Assembly (NCBI GenBank): GCA_902762615.1
Contig: CACWOX010000020.1
Coordinates: 1 to 39,022, forward strand
Reading direction: 5' to 3'
Source: an uncultured Ruminococcus sp.
Lineage (GTDB): Bacteria; Bacillota; Clostridia; Oscillospirales; Acutalibacteraceae
Length of the DNA stretch: 39,022 nucleotides
In this document: positions 1 through 7,536 of the stretch, piece after piece
Layout: every line of letters starts with the position of its first letter
Position numbering within the stretch: position 1 is the first letter of the stretch
Made by a program: the position numbers and the translations under genes
Notes under the pieces: generated by a model
The model's database searches: none
What the model was told of the DNA's origin: nothing
Seen by the model: only the letters and a program-made list of their open reading frames with translations

Positions 1-75
1 CCATTGAAACGGCGTATTTACGCTGTTGACACCTTGCAGAGCAAATTTACGACAGGAAATATGAGCTGTTCATAG
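1..75 (+). CDS. possible 3' end of a gene cut by the left edge
   Basis: Frame 1 is open from the first base and ends in TAG at 73-75, giving a 24-residue tail that I do not recognise. The only support is that a strong terminator follows about 50 bases later, as expected after a gene end. The other two forward frames stop within the first 30 bases. It could be chance. Confidence 0.2.
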   Translation, partial: PLKRRIYAVDTLQSKFTTGNMSCS

Positions 76-127
76 TTATTTCGGCTCGTCAAAAACATCT
101 TATTACTGCTCCGTCTGCTACAATAAA

Positions 128-163
128 GAGCCATTACCTACGCGGTAATGGCTCCCATTTTTT
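128..163 (+). terminator. rho-independent terminator
   Basis: An 11-bp perfect inverted repeat (GAGCCATTACC at 128-138, GGTAATGGCTC at 144-154) has a 5-base loop and is followed by CCA and a run of seven T. It would end transcription entering from the left edge. Confidence 0.85.
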
Positions 164-599
164 TGGGAAATATTAGGATTGTTCCCGCAAGTGGATATTG
201 AAAAAAGCGTAATATCGCGCAAAGTGAATCATATAAAGCAAAAATCCCATCGACTTACGCCGACAGGATTTTCGTTTTGTGAAAGAGCGCACAAATGTAC
301 CGAATGGCAATTCAATTTGGATGTAAAGCTTGAAAAGCTGTTCCGAATGCCTTACCGCTCGTCGACCTGTATCTTAAAGACTGGCATAGTATGCTTCGAT
401 TTTCGGGCGAACCTTTTCAAACACGCAAGCATACTGTATTTTTAAGCAGAAAATGACTGATTAAATTCTGCATAGTTCATTACAAAAAAATATATATAAA
501 AAGTAAATTTTTTGTGATGATTATGGAAAGACTTTTTGAATTATTCTGACTTTTTAGTGATTTTTTAGTCGATTTATATAAAAACTGACATTTGACTCC
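164..599. other. 436-bp stretch without a supported gene
   Basis: No frame here has both a ribosome binding site and recognisable protein. An 88-codon + frame at 179-445 begins with TTG, has no good ribosome binding site and no familiar motif. A short protein-like stretch on the minus strand ending in TAA at 374-376 is too small to call. The right part (about 446-600) is AT-rich. It may be decayed sequence, as in the next kilobase. Confidence 0.5.
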
Positions 600-899
600 T
601 ATGCCATCATCAGAGACGCCCAAAATTACACGATGAACGTGATGTACCATATGAACGCCAATACCGCTGCCACGCACCAGCGCATAGCAAATCTGCGCTC
701 CGAGTCGATTCGGGGCGTGAATACCTATCATACCGCGCAGTCCGGTATCGGAGTTTCGGATATGGCGGAAGCGGACATGCGCTGGGATAATGTATATCAG
801 AACACGGCGGATTCCTCTATTTTCGTCGCCTCGGAATCCTGTGGGCTTGAACCCGGCGTGGATTTTGGGTCGCTGACAAGAACCAACGGGCAATACTGA
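582..899 (+). pseudogene. 3' fragment of an unrecognised, possibly secreted, protein
   Basis: After a TAA at 579-581 the frame is open to a TGA at 897-899. The protein-like part starts around 600 (reading YAIIRDAQNYT) and includes an Asn/Ala-rich helical piece, then RGVNTYHTA and a WDNVYQN segment. This resembles the C-terminal tail of clostridial hypothetical proteins that end in a TYY...WxxVYxN region, but I cannot name a family. The ATG at 633 has no ribosome binding site and lies inside the protein-like stretch, so the 5' part of the gene is probably missing. The short AT-rich sequence just upstream does not code. Confidence 0.45.
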
Positions 900-968
900 C
901 CGTACAAAAAAAGCAGTGATTCTTATAAAATATCATTCAATTACAGACTAACAATTGCCTTCTATCCA

Positions 969-997
969 TTGAACAGCTTGACGGACTGTGATATAAT
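969..997 (+). promoter_or_regulatory. sigma-A-type promoter
   Basis: TTGAAC at 969-974 and TATAAT at 992-997 are separated by 17 bases. It lies upstream of the exonuclease fragment and the HAD gene, and is the best candidate promoter for the HAD gene. Confidence 0.6.
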
Positions 998-1041
998 GAT
1001 CATATTAGCAGATAGGATTGGAAAAGAAGAAAGCCGGGTGA

Positions 1042-1212
1042 GATGTCAGTGAAAAATCAGTCAGAAACGCTCCCGCTTTTCCCAAGCTATGGACTGCCAT
1101 TGAGCCGATGCTGTCAACCGGTTTGCTGGTAGCGCATAATGGGGTGTTTGTTCTGGGCGTATTGAAAAATTGTCTGCGTGATTACGGAATTGAGAGGAAA
1201 ATGGAGCTATGA
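1042..1212 (+). pseudogene. C-terminal fragment of a DnaQ-like 3'-5' exonuclease
   Basis: The frame from 1042 to TGA 1210-1212 gives about 56 residues. They match the middle and end of a DEDDh exonuclease domain: a VRNAPAFPKLW-like helix, then LLVAHNGVFVLGVL and CLRDYGI. In the family this second motif reads HNxxFD; here the Asp is Val, so a catalytic metal ligand is lost. The first Exo motif (DxE) and everything upstream are absent, and a stop at 1039-1041 closes the frame. It is therefore a relic, not a working nuclease. It sits just before the HAD gene and ends 47 bases before that gene's preferred start. Confidence 0.75.
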
Positions 1213-1259
1213 AAGAAATGCGAAAGCGGGAATTTAATAACGACTCAGGAGCGTATGCA

Positions 1260-1973
1260 ATGTACAATGTGATTTTCGATATGGATGGAGTTATTTTCGA
1301 CTCTGAAAGAACTCTTCTGGATTGCTGGATAGAGACCTCTGAGAAATATGACCTTGATGAAGAGCTTGTCCGAAGTACCTATATCAAATGTATCGGCACA
1401 AACATCAATCAGACAACCGAGATTTATAAAAACGCATTTCAGAATATTCTGAGCGAAGAGATGCTAAAACGGATTTGGGACGAAAGTGTTCAGCTGCATA
1501 GAGAAAGGTATGCTGATGGAGCTCTCCCCATAAAAAAAGGCGCAGCGGATATTCTGGAATATCTGCAATCCAGTGGAGTCTCAGTCGGAATTGCATCTTC
1601 CACCAAAAAACAGAAGGTAGAACACTTGATAAGAAATGCCGGGCTTTATGACCGCTTTGTGGGAATCGTCGGCGGAGACGCGGTAAAGATCAGCAAGCCG
1701 AATCCCGAAATTTATCTTCTGGCGTGCCGTGAATTCGGGTTTGAACCAAGCGACACCTTTGCAATCGAGGATTCATTTAACGGAATAAGGGCAGCCAAAG
1801 CAGCCGGAATGCGTCCCATCATGGTGCCTGATATTGTTCCGGCAGACGCTGAGATGCATCGTCTTTCGGAAATTGTCTGCAAGGACCTTATCGAAGCCAT
1901 GGATTATCTGAAAAAGGAGCGAAGGAAACATGCTTTTAAGACAGATGCAGTTTTTTGTTTCGATAGTAGATGA
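1260..1973 (+). CDS. HAD-superfamily hydrolase (phosphoglucomutase/phosphatase-like)
   Basis: A cytoplasmic haloacid-dehalogenase-fold enzyme of about 237 residues, expected to hydrolyse or transfer phosphate on a small metabolite. Motif I is FDMDGVIFDS at residues 6-15, with the nucleophile and acid Asp residues. Motif II is the SSTKK segment, motif III the Lys in KISKPNPEIY, and motif IV is IEDSFNGI followed by KAAGM. I chose ATG 1260 because AGGAG (1247-1251) is 8 bases upstream and motif I follows at once; an in-frame ATG at 1209 would add 17 residues and has poorer spacing. The last 44 bases overlap the start of the LysR gene, so the two are probably cotranscribed. The substrate cannot be read from sequence. 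Confidence 0.85.
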   Translation: MYNVIFDMDGVIFDSERTLLDCWIETSEKYDLDEELVRSTYIKCIGTNINQTTEIYKNAFQNILSEEMLKRIWDESVQLHRERYADGALPIKKGAADILEYLQSSGVSVGIASSTKKQKVEHLIRNAGLYDRFVGIVGGDAVKISKPNPEIYLLACREFGFEPSDTFAIEDSFNGIRAAKAAGMRPIMVPDIVPADAEMHRLSEIVCKDLIEAMDYLKKERRKHAFKTDAVFCFDSR

Positions 1974-2814
1974 GAACAGCTTTACGGAGGCAGCTGCGAA
2001 AAATTATGTATCATAGTCAGCCATATCACAGGCGATGAATGCGTTAGAGGCAGACTTGGGCGTAAAGCTGATCGAGAGAAAAAACAGAAGCTTTCAGATC
2101 ACAACTGCGGGCGAGTATTTTTATCGGAAATGCAAATCGCTGCTCGCTGATCTGGACGCCGTGAGAAACGAAACCATTCGTCTGGGCAGCAACGGCGAAT
2201 CAGCTTTGCACGTCGGTTACATTAATCTGTACGCGGGGGCTGAACTGTCCGAAGCCATTGCGGAGTTTTCGGCTCTTTATCCCGAGGTCAACATCTCCGT
2301 GCAAAGCGGCACGCACGAAGAACTCTATCACGGTCTTGTCTCAGGTGGACTTGATCTTGCCCTGAATGACCAGCGCCGTGCCTTCTCCGATGACTATGTG
2401 AACATGGAACTGAAGAATGCGGAATGTATCATCGAGCTGTCTGAACGTTCCGAACTGTCTTCCTATGAGAAACTGGAAGTCAGTGATCTGGCGAAGATGT
2501 CATGCATTATCGTTTCCTCCAAAGCCCAGAGGGATACAGAAGCGGAGTATTATCGGAATATTCTCGGATTTGCCAATGATTTTATCTATGCGGAAACGCA
2601 GGAAGAAGCGAGACTGATGGTGATCGGCAACAGAGGATTCCTGCCGGTTGAGGCGGTAGGAAAACTGCCGGAGGTATCCGGCGCCATCAAGCGTGTACCG
2701 CTTTTTCGCAAGAATCGGCGCGTCACGAGGAAATACTGCCTGTTCTGGCAGGAAGAGAAAACGGGCTATTACATAGAAGAGTTCGCGGAAATGCTGCGGA
2801 AGCGTCTTTCGTAG
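1930..2814 (+). pseudogene. LysR-family transcriptional regulator with an in-frame amber codon
   Basis: The full frame is 295 codons, typical for LysR. The N-terminal winged helix-turn-helix starts at MLLRQMQFFVSIVDENSFTEAA, then YVS, TAG at 2014-2016 (codon 29), then SAISQAMNALE. Relatives have Gln here (VSQSAISQ), so the lesion is a CAG to TAG transition inside the recognition-helix region. After it the frame is clean for 266 codons and keeps the effector-binding domain (residues about 90-290). Restart at ATG 2035 would give a protein without most of the DNA-binding domain. It lies upstream of a redox gene set that LysR proteins often control. Either a recent null mutation or readthrough. 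Confidence 0.8.
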
Positions 2815-2840
2815 ACGTCACATAAGCGTGACTTATCAAA

Positions 2841-2886
2841 AAGCGAAGAAAACCGAATTGACTATTTTCTTCGCTTGTGTTATCAT
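2841..2886 (+). promoter_or_regulatory. promoter overlapping a 12-bp hairpin, upstream of the flavodoxin gene
   Basis: TTGACT (2858-2863) and TATCAT (2881-2886) are 17 bases apart. AAGCGAAGAAAA at 2841-2852 is perfectly repeated in inverse at 2865-2876, so the -35 lies in the loop and the spacer in the right arm. The hairpin may be the terminator of the LysR gene, an operator, or both. Confidence 0.5.
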
Positions 2887-2918
2887 TATTTTGAAAGTAA
2901 AGACGGGAGGTACTTCAA

Positions 2919-3626
2919 ATGAAGAAGAGAATCATAGCCGGAATGATGGCAGTTTGTCTGTTGATGTTGGTCGGGTGCGGACAGTCAGGCGCCAATACGG
3001 ACAATACAACGCAGAAAAAGAATAATATACAGTCCGAGACTGCGGTGGATTCCTCGGAAACAGCAGAGAATGGCGAAGGAACGGACATGACAGGCAGTTC
3101 TTCCGATGTTCTGGTCGTTTATTTTTCGAGGACCGGAGAACAGTACCGTGTCGGCGTGATCGACAAGGGCAACACCGCCATTGTGGCGGACATGATCGTG
3201 GAGCAGACCGGAGCGGATTCTTTCGAGATTCTTCCAAAGGAAGATTATCCGTACACCTACAAGGAATTGACAGATGTGGCAAAGAAAGAGTTAAACGAAA
3301 ATGCCAGACCCGCATATGCCGGCAAAGTGCCTGATCTGTCACAATACAAAACCGTCTTCATTGGCGCCCCGGTGTGGTGGGGCGATTGACCCATGATCTG
3401 TTACACCTTCTTTGAAGAAAATGCGGAGGCGTTGGCAGGAAAGACACTGATTCCTTTTTCCACACACGCAGGAAGCGGACTGTCGGGGTTTGACAAAAAG
3501 CTTGCCCGTGCCTGTCCGAACAGTAAAGTCGGAAAAGGTCTTGCCATAGCGGGGACGGATGCGCAGAACAATCAGGGGAAAGTAAGGAAGAGCGTTAATA
3601 ACTGGCTTTCAGAGCTGGGATACTAA
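2919..3626 (+). pseudogene. lipoprotein flavodoxin interrupted by an opal codon
   Basis: ATG 2919 follows a GGGAGG site. Residues 1-20 form a lipoprotein signal peptide with lipobox LVGC, then an acidic linker, then a flavodoxin fold: VLVVYFSRTGEQ (phosphate-binding loop), GNTAIVADMI, and IGAPVWWGD. The next codon is TGA (3387-3389), after which the frame continues PMICYTFFEEN ... FSTHAGSG to TAA. Relatives have Trp (WWGDWPM), so this is a TGG to TGA transition. The total of 235 residues is normal for this group (Flavodoxin_4 type). An intact extracytoplasmic relative lies at 11246. Termination would delete the second half, including part of the FMN site. Confidence 0.82.
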
Positions 3627-3645
3627 TACAAAGGAGATATAAGAC

Positions 3646-4071
3646 ATGAGCAAAGAACAGTTTGACAAAGAAAACATTTTCGGCATAGGAAATCCGAATG
3701 ATGCCTTTGCGCAGTATTTCGTGGGCAATTCCTATCTGAATCCGCTGGTGGATCCGGTCAACACACCGATATTCCTCGCGAACGTGACTTTTGAGCCGGG
3801 ATGCAGAAACAACTGGCATATTCACCACGCCAAGTCTGCGGGCGGTCAGATTCTGATTTGCACGGCGGGCAGCGGATGGTATCAGGAAGAGGGCAAGGAA
3901 GCGGTAGACCTTCAACCCGGTACTGTGATCGTGATTCCTGCCAATGTGAAGCACTGGCACGGAGCAAAGAAAGATAATTGGTTCGCCCATATCGCGATAG
4001 AAGTGCCCGGAGAAGACGGTTCCACCGAGTGGTGTGAGCCGGTAAGCGACGAAGACTATAACAATCTTTAA
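3646..4071 (+). CDS. cupin-domain protein
   Basis: An intact 141-residue single-domain cupin, cytoplasmic, with GGAG 8-10 bases before the ATG. Cupin motif 1 is seen as NNWHIHHAKSAGGQ...GSGWYQEEG (residues about 56-86) and motif 2 as PGTVIVIPANVKHWHGA (about 95-111). His residues in both motifs are the expected metal ligands. Small cupins beside carboxymuconolactone decarboxylase, SDR and flavodoxin genes are common in Firmicutes redox clusters, but the substrate is unknown. It lies 19 bases after the broken flavodoxin and 12 before the broken SDR, so all belong to one transcript. Confidence 0.85.
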   Translation: MSKEQFDKENIFGIGNPNDAFAQYFVGNSYLNPLVDPVNTPIFLANVTFEPGCRNNWHIHHAKSAGGQILICTAGSGWYQEEGKEAVDLQPGTVIVIPANVKHWHGAKKDNWFAHIAIEVPGEDGSTEWCEPVSDEDYNNL

Positions 4072-4083
4072 GGAGAATTTATA

Positions 4084-4912
4084 ATGGCAAGAACATGGTT
4101 GATCACAGGCGTATCAAGCGGCTTTGGCAATGAGATGACAAAGCCGCTGCTGGAAAAAGGCGACACGGTCATCGGCACCGTGAGAAACACCAAAAAGGTG
4201 GAAGAGCTGATTGAAAAGTACCCCGATACGTTTGACTGTCAGATTCTTGACGTGACGGACATAGAGCGCATTCACAGCTTTATCCCCGAGATGTTCGACA
4301 AGCACGGAAAGATCGATGTGGTGGTCAACAATGCGGGCTACGGTCTGTTCGGCGCCGCGGAGGAGCTGGATTACGCAAACATTCAGAAAATTCTCGACAC
4401 CAATCTTACCGCCCCCTATCATGATCATCAGAGACAGCCTTCCCTACCTGAGAAAGCAGGGCGGAGGACGTATCATTCAGCTGTCCTCTTACGGCGGACA
4501 GGTGGCATTTGCTGCCAATTCCATGTACCATGCCACGAAGTTCGGTATCGAGGGCTTCTGCGAGTCCGTGGCGCAGGAAGTCGCCAGATACAATATCGGT
4601 ATCACCATCGTAGAGCCGGGCGGAGCAAGAACAGAGTTCCGATATGGCAGCGCTCATGTTGCCCATCTCATGCCGGAGTACGATCACGTACACGCTTTCC
4701 TGAATATGCTTGACTCCGAAAAGGGACTTGCTCCCGGCGATCCGGCAAAGATGGCGGCAAGAATGATCGAGAGTGTGGACAAGGAGCCTGCGCCGCTTCG
4801 TATGGTGCTGGGTTCACAGGCGCTTGCAGCCACGATTCAAAGACTGGAAGAGCGTGTGGCGGATTATAAGACACAGACAGAGCTTGCCGCTTCGACGGAC
4901 GTGACAGAGTAA
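4084..4912 (+). pseudogene. short-chain dehydrogenase/reductase with a +1 frameshift in a C run
   Basis: The first frame begins MARTWLITGVSSGFG, with the Rossmann TGxxxGxG motif, then NNAGYG, and is in frame to about 4411. The run GCCCCC (C at 4412-4416) then shifts it. Removing one C joins the reading TNLTAP to IMIIRDSLPYLRKQGGGRI, with Ser in QLSSYGG and the catalytic YHATK (YxxxK) motif in the second frame, which ends at TAA 4912. The repaired protein is about 275 residues, normal for classical SDRs. As written the product stops at 4713 without catalytic Tyr and Lys. A homopolymer indel could be a real mutation, a phase-variable tract or a sequencing error. Confidence 0.82.
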
Positions 4913-4922
4913 GGAGGCAGAC

Positions 4923-5693
4923 ATGGCGATTACGGATTTTGCAAAAGAATACCACGAGAGGATGTTCCCCGGATATGTTTCCAAATTTTTGGAGACCGAT
5001 CCGGAGTTCATCGAGCGGTTCGATAATTTTGCCTTTGACGAAGTGCTGCACATGCCGCTTGCGGAGGGACAGGAACCCATCAGCGATGTCACACGGCATA
5101 TGGCGATCCTTGCGGTGCTGATCGGCTGTCAGGGAATTGATGAATTCAAGGCGCTTGTTCCGGCTGCGATGGAATTTGGCGTGACGCCGGTTCAGATCAA
5201 GGAAATCGTCTATTAGGCGGTGGCGTATCTTGGCATCGGCAGAGTATTCCCTTATCTCAAAGCGGTCAATGAGATATTGGAAGCAAGGGGCGTTCAACTG
5301 CCCTTGGAGCCGCAGTCTGCCACCGATGCGGAGGCGGCGGATGACGAAGTGAATCCGAGGAGCCGCAGAGTGGCAGGAACACAGGCACAGGTGGACATCT
5401 TCGGAGACGGTATGAAGCAATTCTATCAGAGCGGTTCTGAAGACAGCCGGCATATCAATTACTGGCTGGCGGATAACTGCTTCGGGGACTATTACACCAG
5501 AGGCGGGCTGACGCTTGCGGAAAGAGAATTGGTGACCTTCTGCTATATCTACGCACAGGGCGGATGCGAACCGCAGCTGGAGGGTCATACCGCAGCCAAT
5601 TTCCGTATGGGTAATGATAAGGGCGTGCTGATTCAGGTCATCTCGCACTGTATCCCGTTCATCGGATATCCGAGGACACTGAACAGGCTCTAA
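4923..5693 (+). pseudogene. carboxymuconolactone decarboxylase family protein with an amber codon
   Basis: The frame starts MAITDFAKEYHERM and spans two CMD-like domains (about residues 35-125 and 165-250), 256 residues in all. The first domain reads to EIVY, then TAG at 5214-5216, then AVAYLGIGR; relatives have Gln (EIVYQAVAYLG), so this is another CAG to TAG transition. The second domain has RELVTFCYIYAQGGCEPQLEGH, with the Cys and His typical of the AhpD/CMD fold, and GNDKGVLIQVISHCIP near the end. It overlaps nothing and follows the SDR by 10 bases. Its tail abuts a SnoaL-like fragment, suggesting a deletion there. Function in the family: thiol-dependent redox or lactone chemistry; exact substrate unknown. 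Confidence 0.82.
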
Positions 5694-5759
5694 GTCGAAC
5701 TGATGAAGAAAACAGACGGCGAATGGAAAATCACACGAAGCGTAGCGTCAACCTATTAA
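5694..5759 (+). pseudogene. C-terminal fragment of a SnoaL/NTF2-like protein
   Basis: Immediately after the TAA of the decarboxylase, the same frame reads 21 residues, VELMKKTDGEWKITRSVAST plus Tyr, then TAA. A KxDGEWKI strand followed by a terminal segment is the usual end of SnoaL-like (NTF2-fold) proteins. No start or other part is present, so it is a deletion remnant. Confidence 0.5.
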
Positions 5760-5772
5760 AGAGAAACAAAAA

Positions 5773-6292
5773 ATGGCAAAGAATCTGATTATTTATTATT
5801 CACGCAAAGGGCAGAACTATGTGAACGGGAGCATAAAGTCGCTTGCGAAGGGCAACACGGAAATCGTAGCGGAAATGATTCAGAAATCGGTGGGCGGAGA
5901 TTTGTTTGAAGTCGAAACGGTTAACGATTATTCCGAAGATTATATGACATGCACCGAAGAAGCAAAGGCAGAGCTCCGCAAAGACGCCAGACCCGCACTG
6001 AAAAAGTATCTCGATGGATATTTCAGAGTATGACAACATAGTTGTCGCGGGTCCCTGCTGGTGGGGAACCTATCCGATGGCGGTGTTCACACAGCTTGAC
6101 CGGCTGGATTTTACCGGAAAAAAAGTATTCCCTGTCATGACACATGAAGGAAGCGGACAGGCGGGCTCCGCGGCTGCGCTCAGGAAGCACTGCAAAGGGG
6201 CAGCCGTCGGTAACGGACTTGCCGTGCACGGAGCGGATGCCGCAAGATCGGAAAGAACCGTTGCAGCATGGGCAAAGAAAGAACTGGGATAA
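5773..6292 (+). pseudogene. flavodoxin with a +1 frameshift
   Basis: The first frame, MAKNLIIYYSRKGQNYVNGS, has a flavodoxin phosphate loop, GNTEIVAEMI and the DYSEDY region, and goes out of frame at the GG of 6016-6017. Removing one G restores KYLDDISEYDNIVVAGPCWWGTYP and the rest, with MTHEGSGQAG and a normal end at TAA 6292. The repaired length is about 172 residues, standard for a cytoplasmic Flavodoxin_4-type protein. There is no signal peptide, unlike the flavodoxins at 2919 and 11246. It would carry electrons by FMN in the cytoplasm if intact. Confidence 0.8.
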
Positions 6293-6340
6293 TAACTTGA
6301 CAGGCAGCTCCGGTATCAGTGCCGGGGTTATCTGTATATC

Positions 6341-6355
6341 AGGAGGAAAATGTAA
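6341..6355 (+). promoter_or_regulatory. strong ribosome binding site leading to ATG-TAA
   Basis: AGGAGG at 6341-6346 is followed after AAA by ATG (6350-6352) and directly by TAA. It looks like the start of a gene whose body was removed, since the tail of an acetyltransferase follows immediately. Confidence 0.4.
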
Positions 6356-6448
6356 ATCATAGGCACAGGAAGTATTGTTACAAAGGATATTCCCGACAAC
6401 GCCGTGGCAGTCGGCAATCCTGCAAGAGTTGTAAAAATGCTGAAATGA
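6356..6448 (+). pseudogene. C-terminal fragment of a maltose/galactoside O-acetyltransferase-like protein
   Basis: Thirty residues read IIGTGSIVTKDIPDNAVAVG followed by NPARVVKMLK and TGA. This is the invariant end of left-handed-beta-helix (hexapeptide) O-acetyltransferases of the LacA/Maa group, including the final coil and the NPARV segment. A stop at 6353-6355 closes the frame just upstream and the catalytic His region is absent, so it is a relic. Confidence 0.75.
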
Positions 6449-6472
6449 TAACGATGAGAAAGGAGAAAGCAA

Positions 6473-7507
6473 ATGAAGCTGAGAATAATTCCTTTCATTT
6501 GCGTGAGTATCGTGATGGCTTTGTTGTTTACGTCATGCGGAAAAAATTCCGCAGCAAAAGATCATGTTTCCCATCAGGTGAACCGGAATACAAAAGTGTC
6601 TGACAGCGATCATTCCAACGCGGACGCTTCTGTTGTTTATTTTACCGAGGATATTTCCGCCGACGGACTTGTAAAAATCTATGAGCGGCTCGGCTGGCAG
6701 CCGACAGGGAAGGTGGCGGTTAAAATTTCCACCGGTGAGCCCCCCGCAAGCAATTATCTTCGTCCGGAGTTGATCGGAGACTTGGTAAAGAGATTGAACG
6801 GCACTATCGTAGAATGCAATACGGCTTACGGCGGTTCCCGAAGCAGCTCCGCTATGCATAAGCAGGTGGCGAAGGATCACGGATTTACCGCTATCGCCGA
6901 TTTCGACTTGATGGACGAGGAGGGAGAAATGAATCTTCCTGTTTCTGTCCCCAACGGAATTCAGCAGCATTTGAAGGAAGATGTGGTAGGCAGCCACTTT
7001 GCGGATTATGACGACTACCTGATACTGTCGCATTTCAAAGGACACGCAATGGCGGGCTTCGGAGGCGCGATCAAAAACATCTCCATCGGCATCGCCTCAG
7101 CTACGGGAAAAAGCCTGATTCACACAGGCGGAAAGAGTAAAACAAACCCGTGGGGCGTCAATCAGACTGATTTTACCGAGAGCATGGCGGAGGCGGGCAA
7201 GGCGGTTTCCGACTATCTCGGAAACGGAGAGCGCATTGTTTATATCAATGTGATGAACCGCCTGTCCGTGGACTGCGACTGCGACGGCAATCCGGCAGAA
7301 CCGGATATCCATGACATCGGTATTCTGGCAAGCTGCGATCCTGTGGCGCTGGATCAGGCGTGTGTCGATCTGGTTTATAACGCGGAGGGTAATACGTCCC
7401 TTGTGCGGCGAATCGAATCGAAAAACGGAATTCACACGCTGGAACACGCGGAAGTCATCGGACTTGGCAGCCGCTCCTATGAGCTGGTGTACATTGACAA
7501 GCAATGA
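6473..7507 (+). CDS. DUF362-domain lipoprotein
   Basis: An intact 344-residue protein; GAGAAAGGAG lies 7-8 bases before the ATG. Residues 1-21 form a signal peptide with lipobox LFTSC, so the protein should be anchored outside the membrane. From about residue 55 to 330 it is a DUF362 domain: KVAVKISTGEP, then YGGSR, HFKGHAMAGFGGAIKNISIG, and a late Asp/Cys-rich stretch VDCDCDGN. Many DUF362 proteins are fused to ferredoxin domains; this one is not, but the CDCD segment could bind metal. It lies inside a redox gene set, which makes an electron-transfer or cofactor role plausible, though unproven. Confidence 0.85.
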   Translation: MKLRIIPFICVSIVMALLFTSCGKNSAAKDHVSHQVNRNTKVSDSDHSNADASVVYFTEDISADGLVKIYERLGWQPTGKVAVKISTGEPPASNYLRPELIGDLVKRLNGTIVECNTAYGGSRSSSAMHKQVAKDHGFTAIADFDLMDEEGEMNLPVSVPNGIQQHLKEDVVGSHFADYDDYLILSHFKGHAMAGFGGAIKNISIGIASATGKSLIHTGGKSKTNPWGVNQTDFTESMAEAGKAVSDYLGNGERIVYINVMNRLSVDCDCDGNPAEPDIHDIGILASCDPVALDQACVDLVYNAEGNTSLVRRIESKNGIHTLEHAEVIGLGSRSYELVYIDKQ

Positions 7508-7524
7508 CCATTGACAAGCAATGA
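7492..7524 (+). repeat. 17-bp tandem duplication over the DUF362 stop codon
   Basis: CATTGACAAGCAATGA occurs at 7492-7507 and again at 7509-7524, one base apart. Each copy also has CATTG/CAATG inverted arms. The first copy holds the last codons and TGA of the DUF362 gene; the second lies just before the next gene. Confidence 0.7.
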
Positions 7525-7536
7525 GGTGCGAATGAT

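Noticed and set aside
240-276. AAAATCC/GGATTTT inverted repeat as a terminator
   Set aside because: The arms are short and AT-rich, the inner pairing is weak, and no gene ends nearby on either strand.
179-445. 88-codon + frame as a gene
   Set aside because: TTG start, no ribosome binding site, no motif, unusual composition; probably chance.
374-460. Short minus-strand frame ending in VFEKVRPKIEAYYASL
   Set aside because: It looks protein-like but has under 30 codons, no start and no family match.
3387-3389. UGA as selenocysteine in the flavodoxin
   Set aside because: The position is a conserved Trp next to WWGD, not a catalytic Cys; no SECIS-like hairpin is obvious just after it. A TGG to TGA mutation is simpler.
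2014-5216. A recoded genetic code with UAG read as Gln
   Set aside because: Several intact genes in the window end normally in TAG (for example 9607-9609 and 16198-16200) followed by noncoding sequence or terminators.
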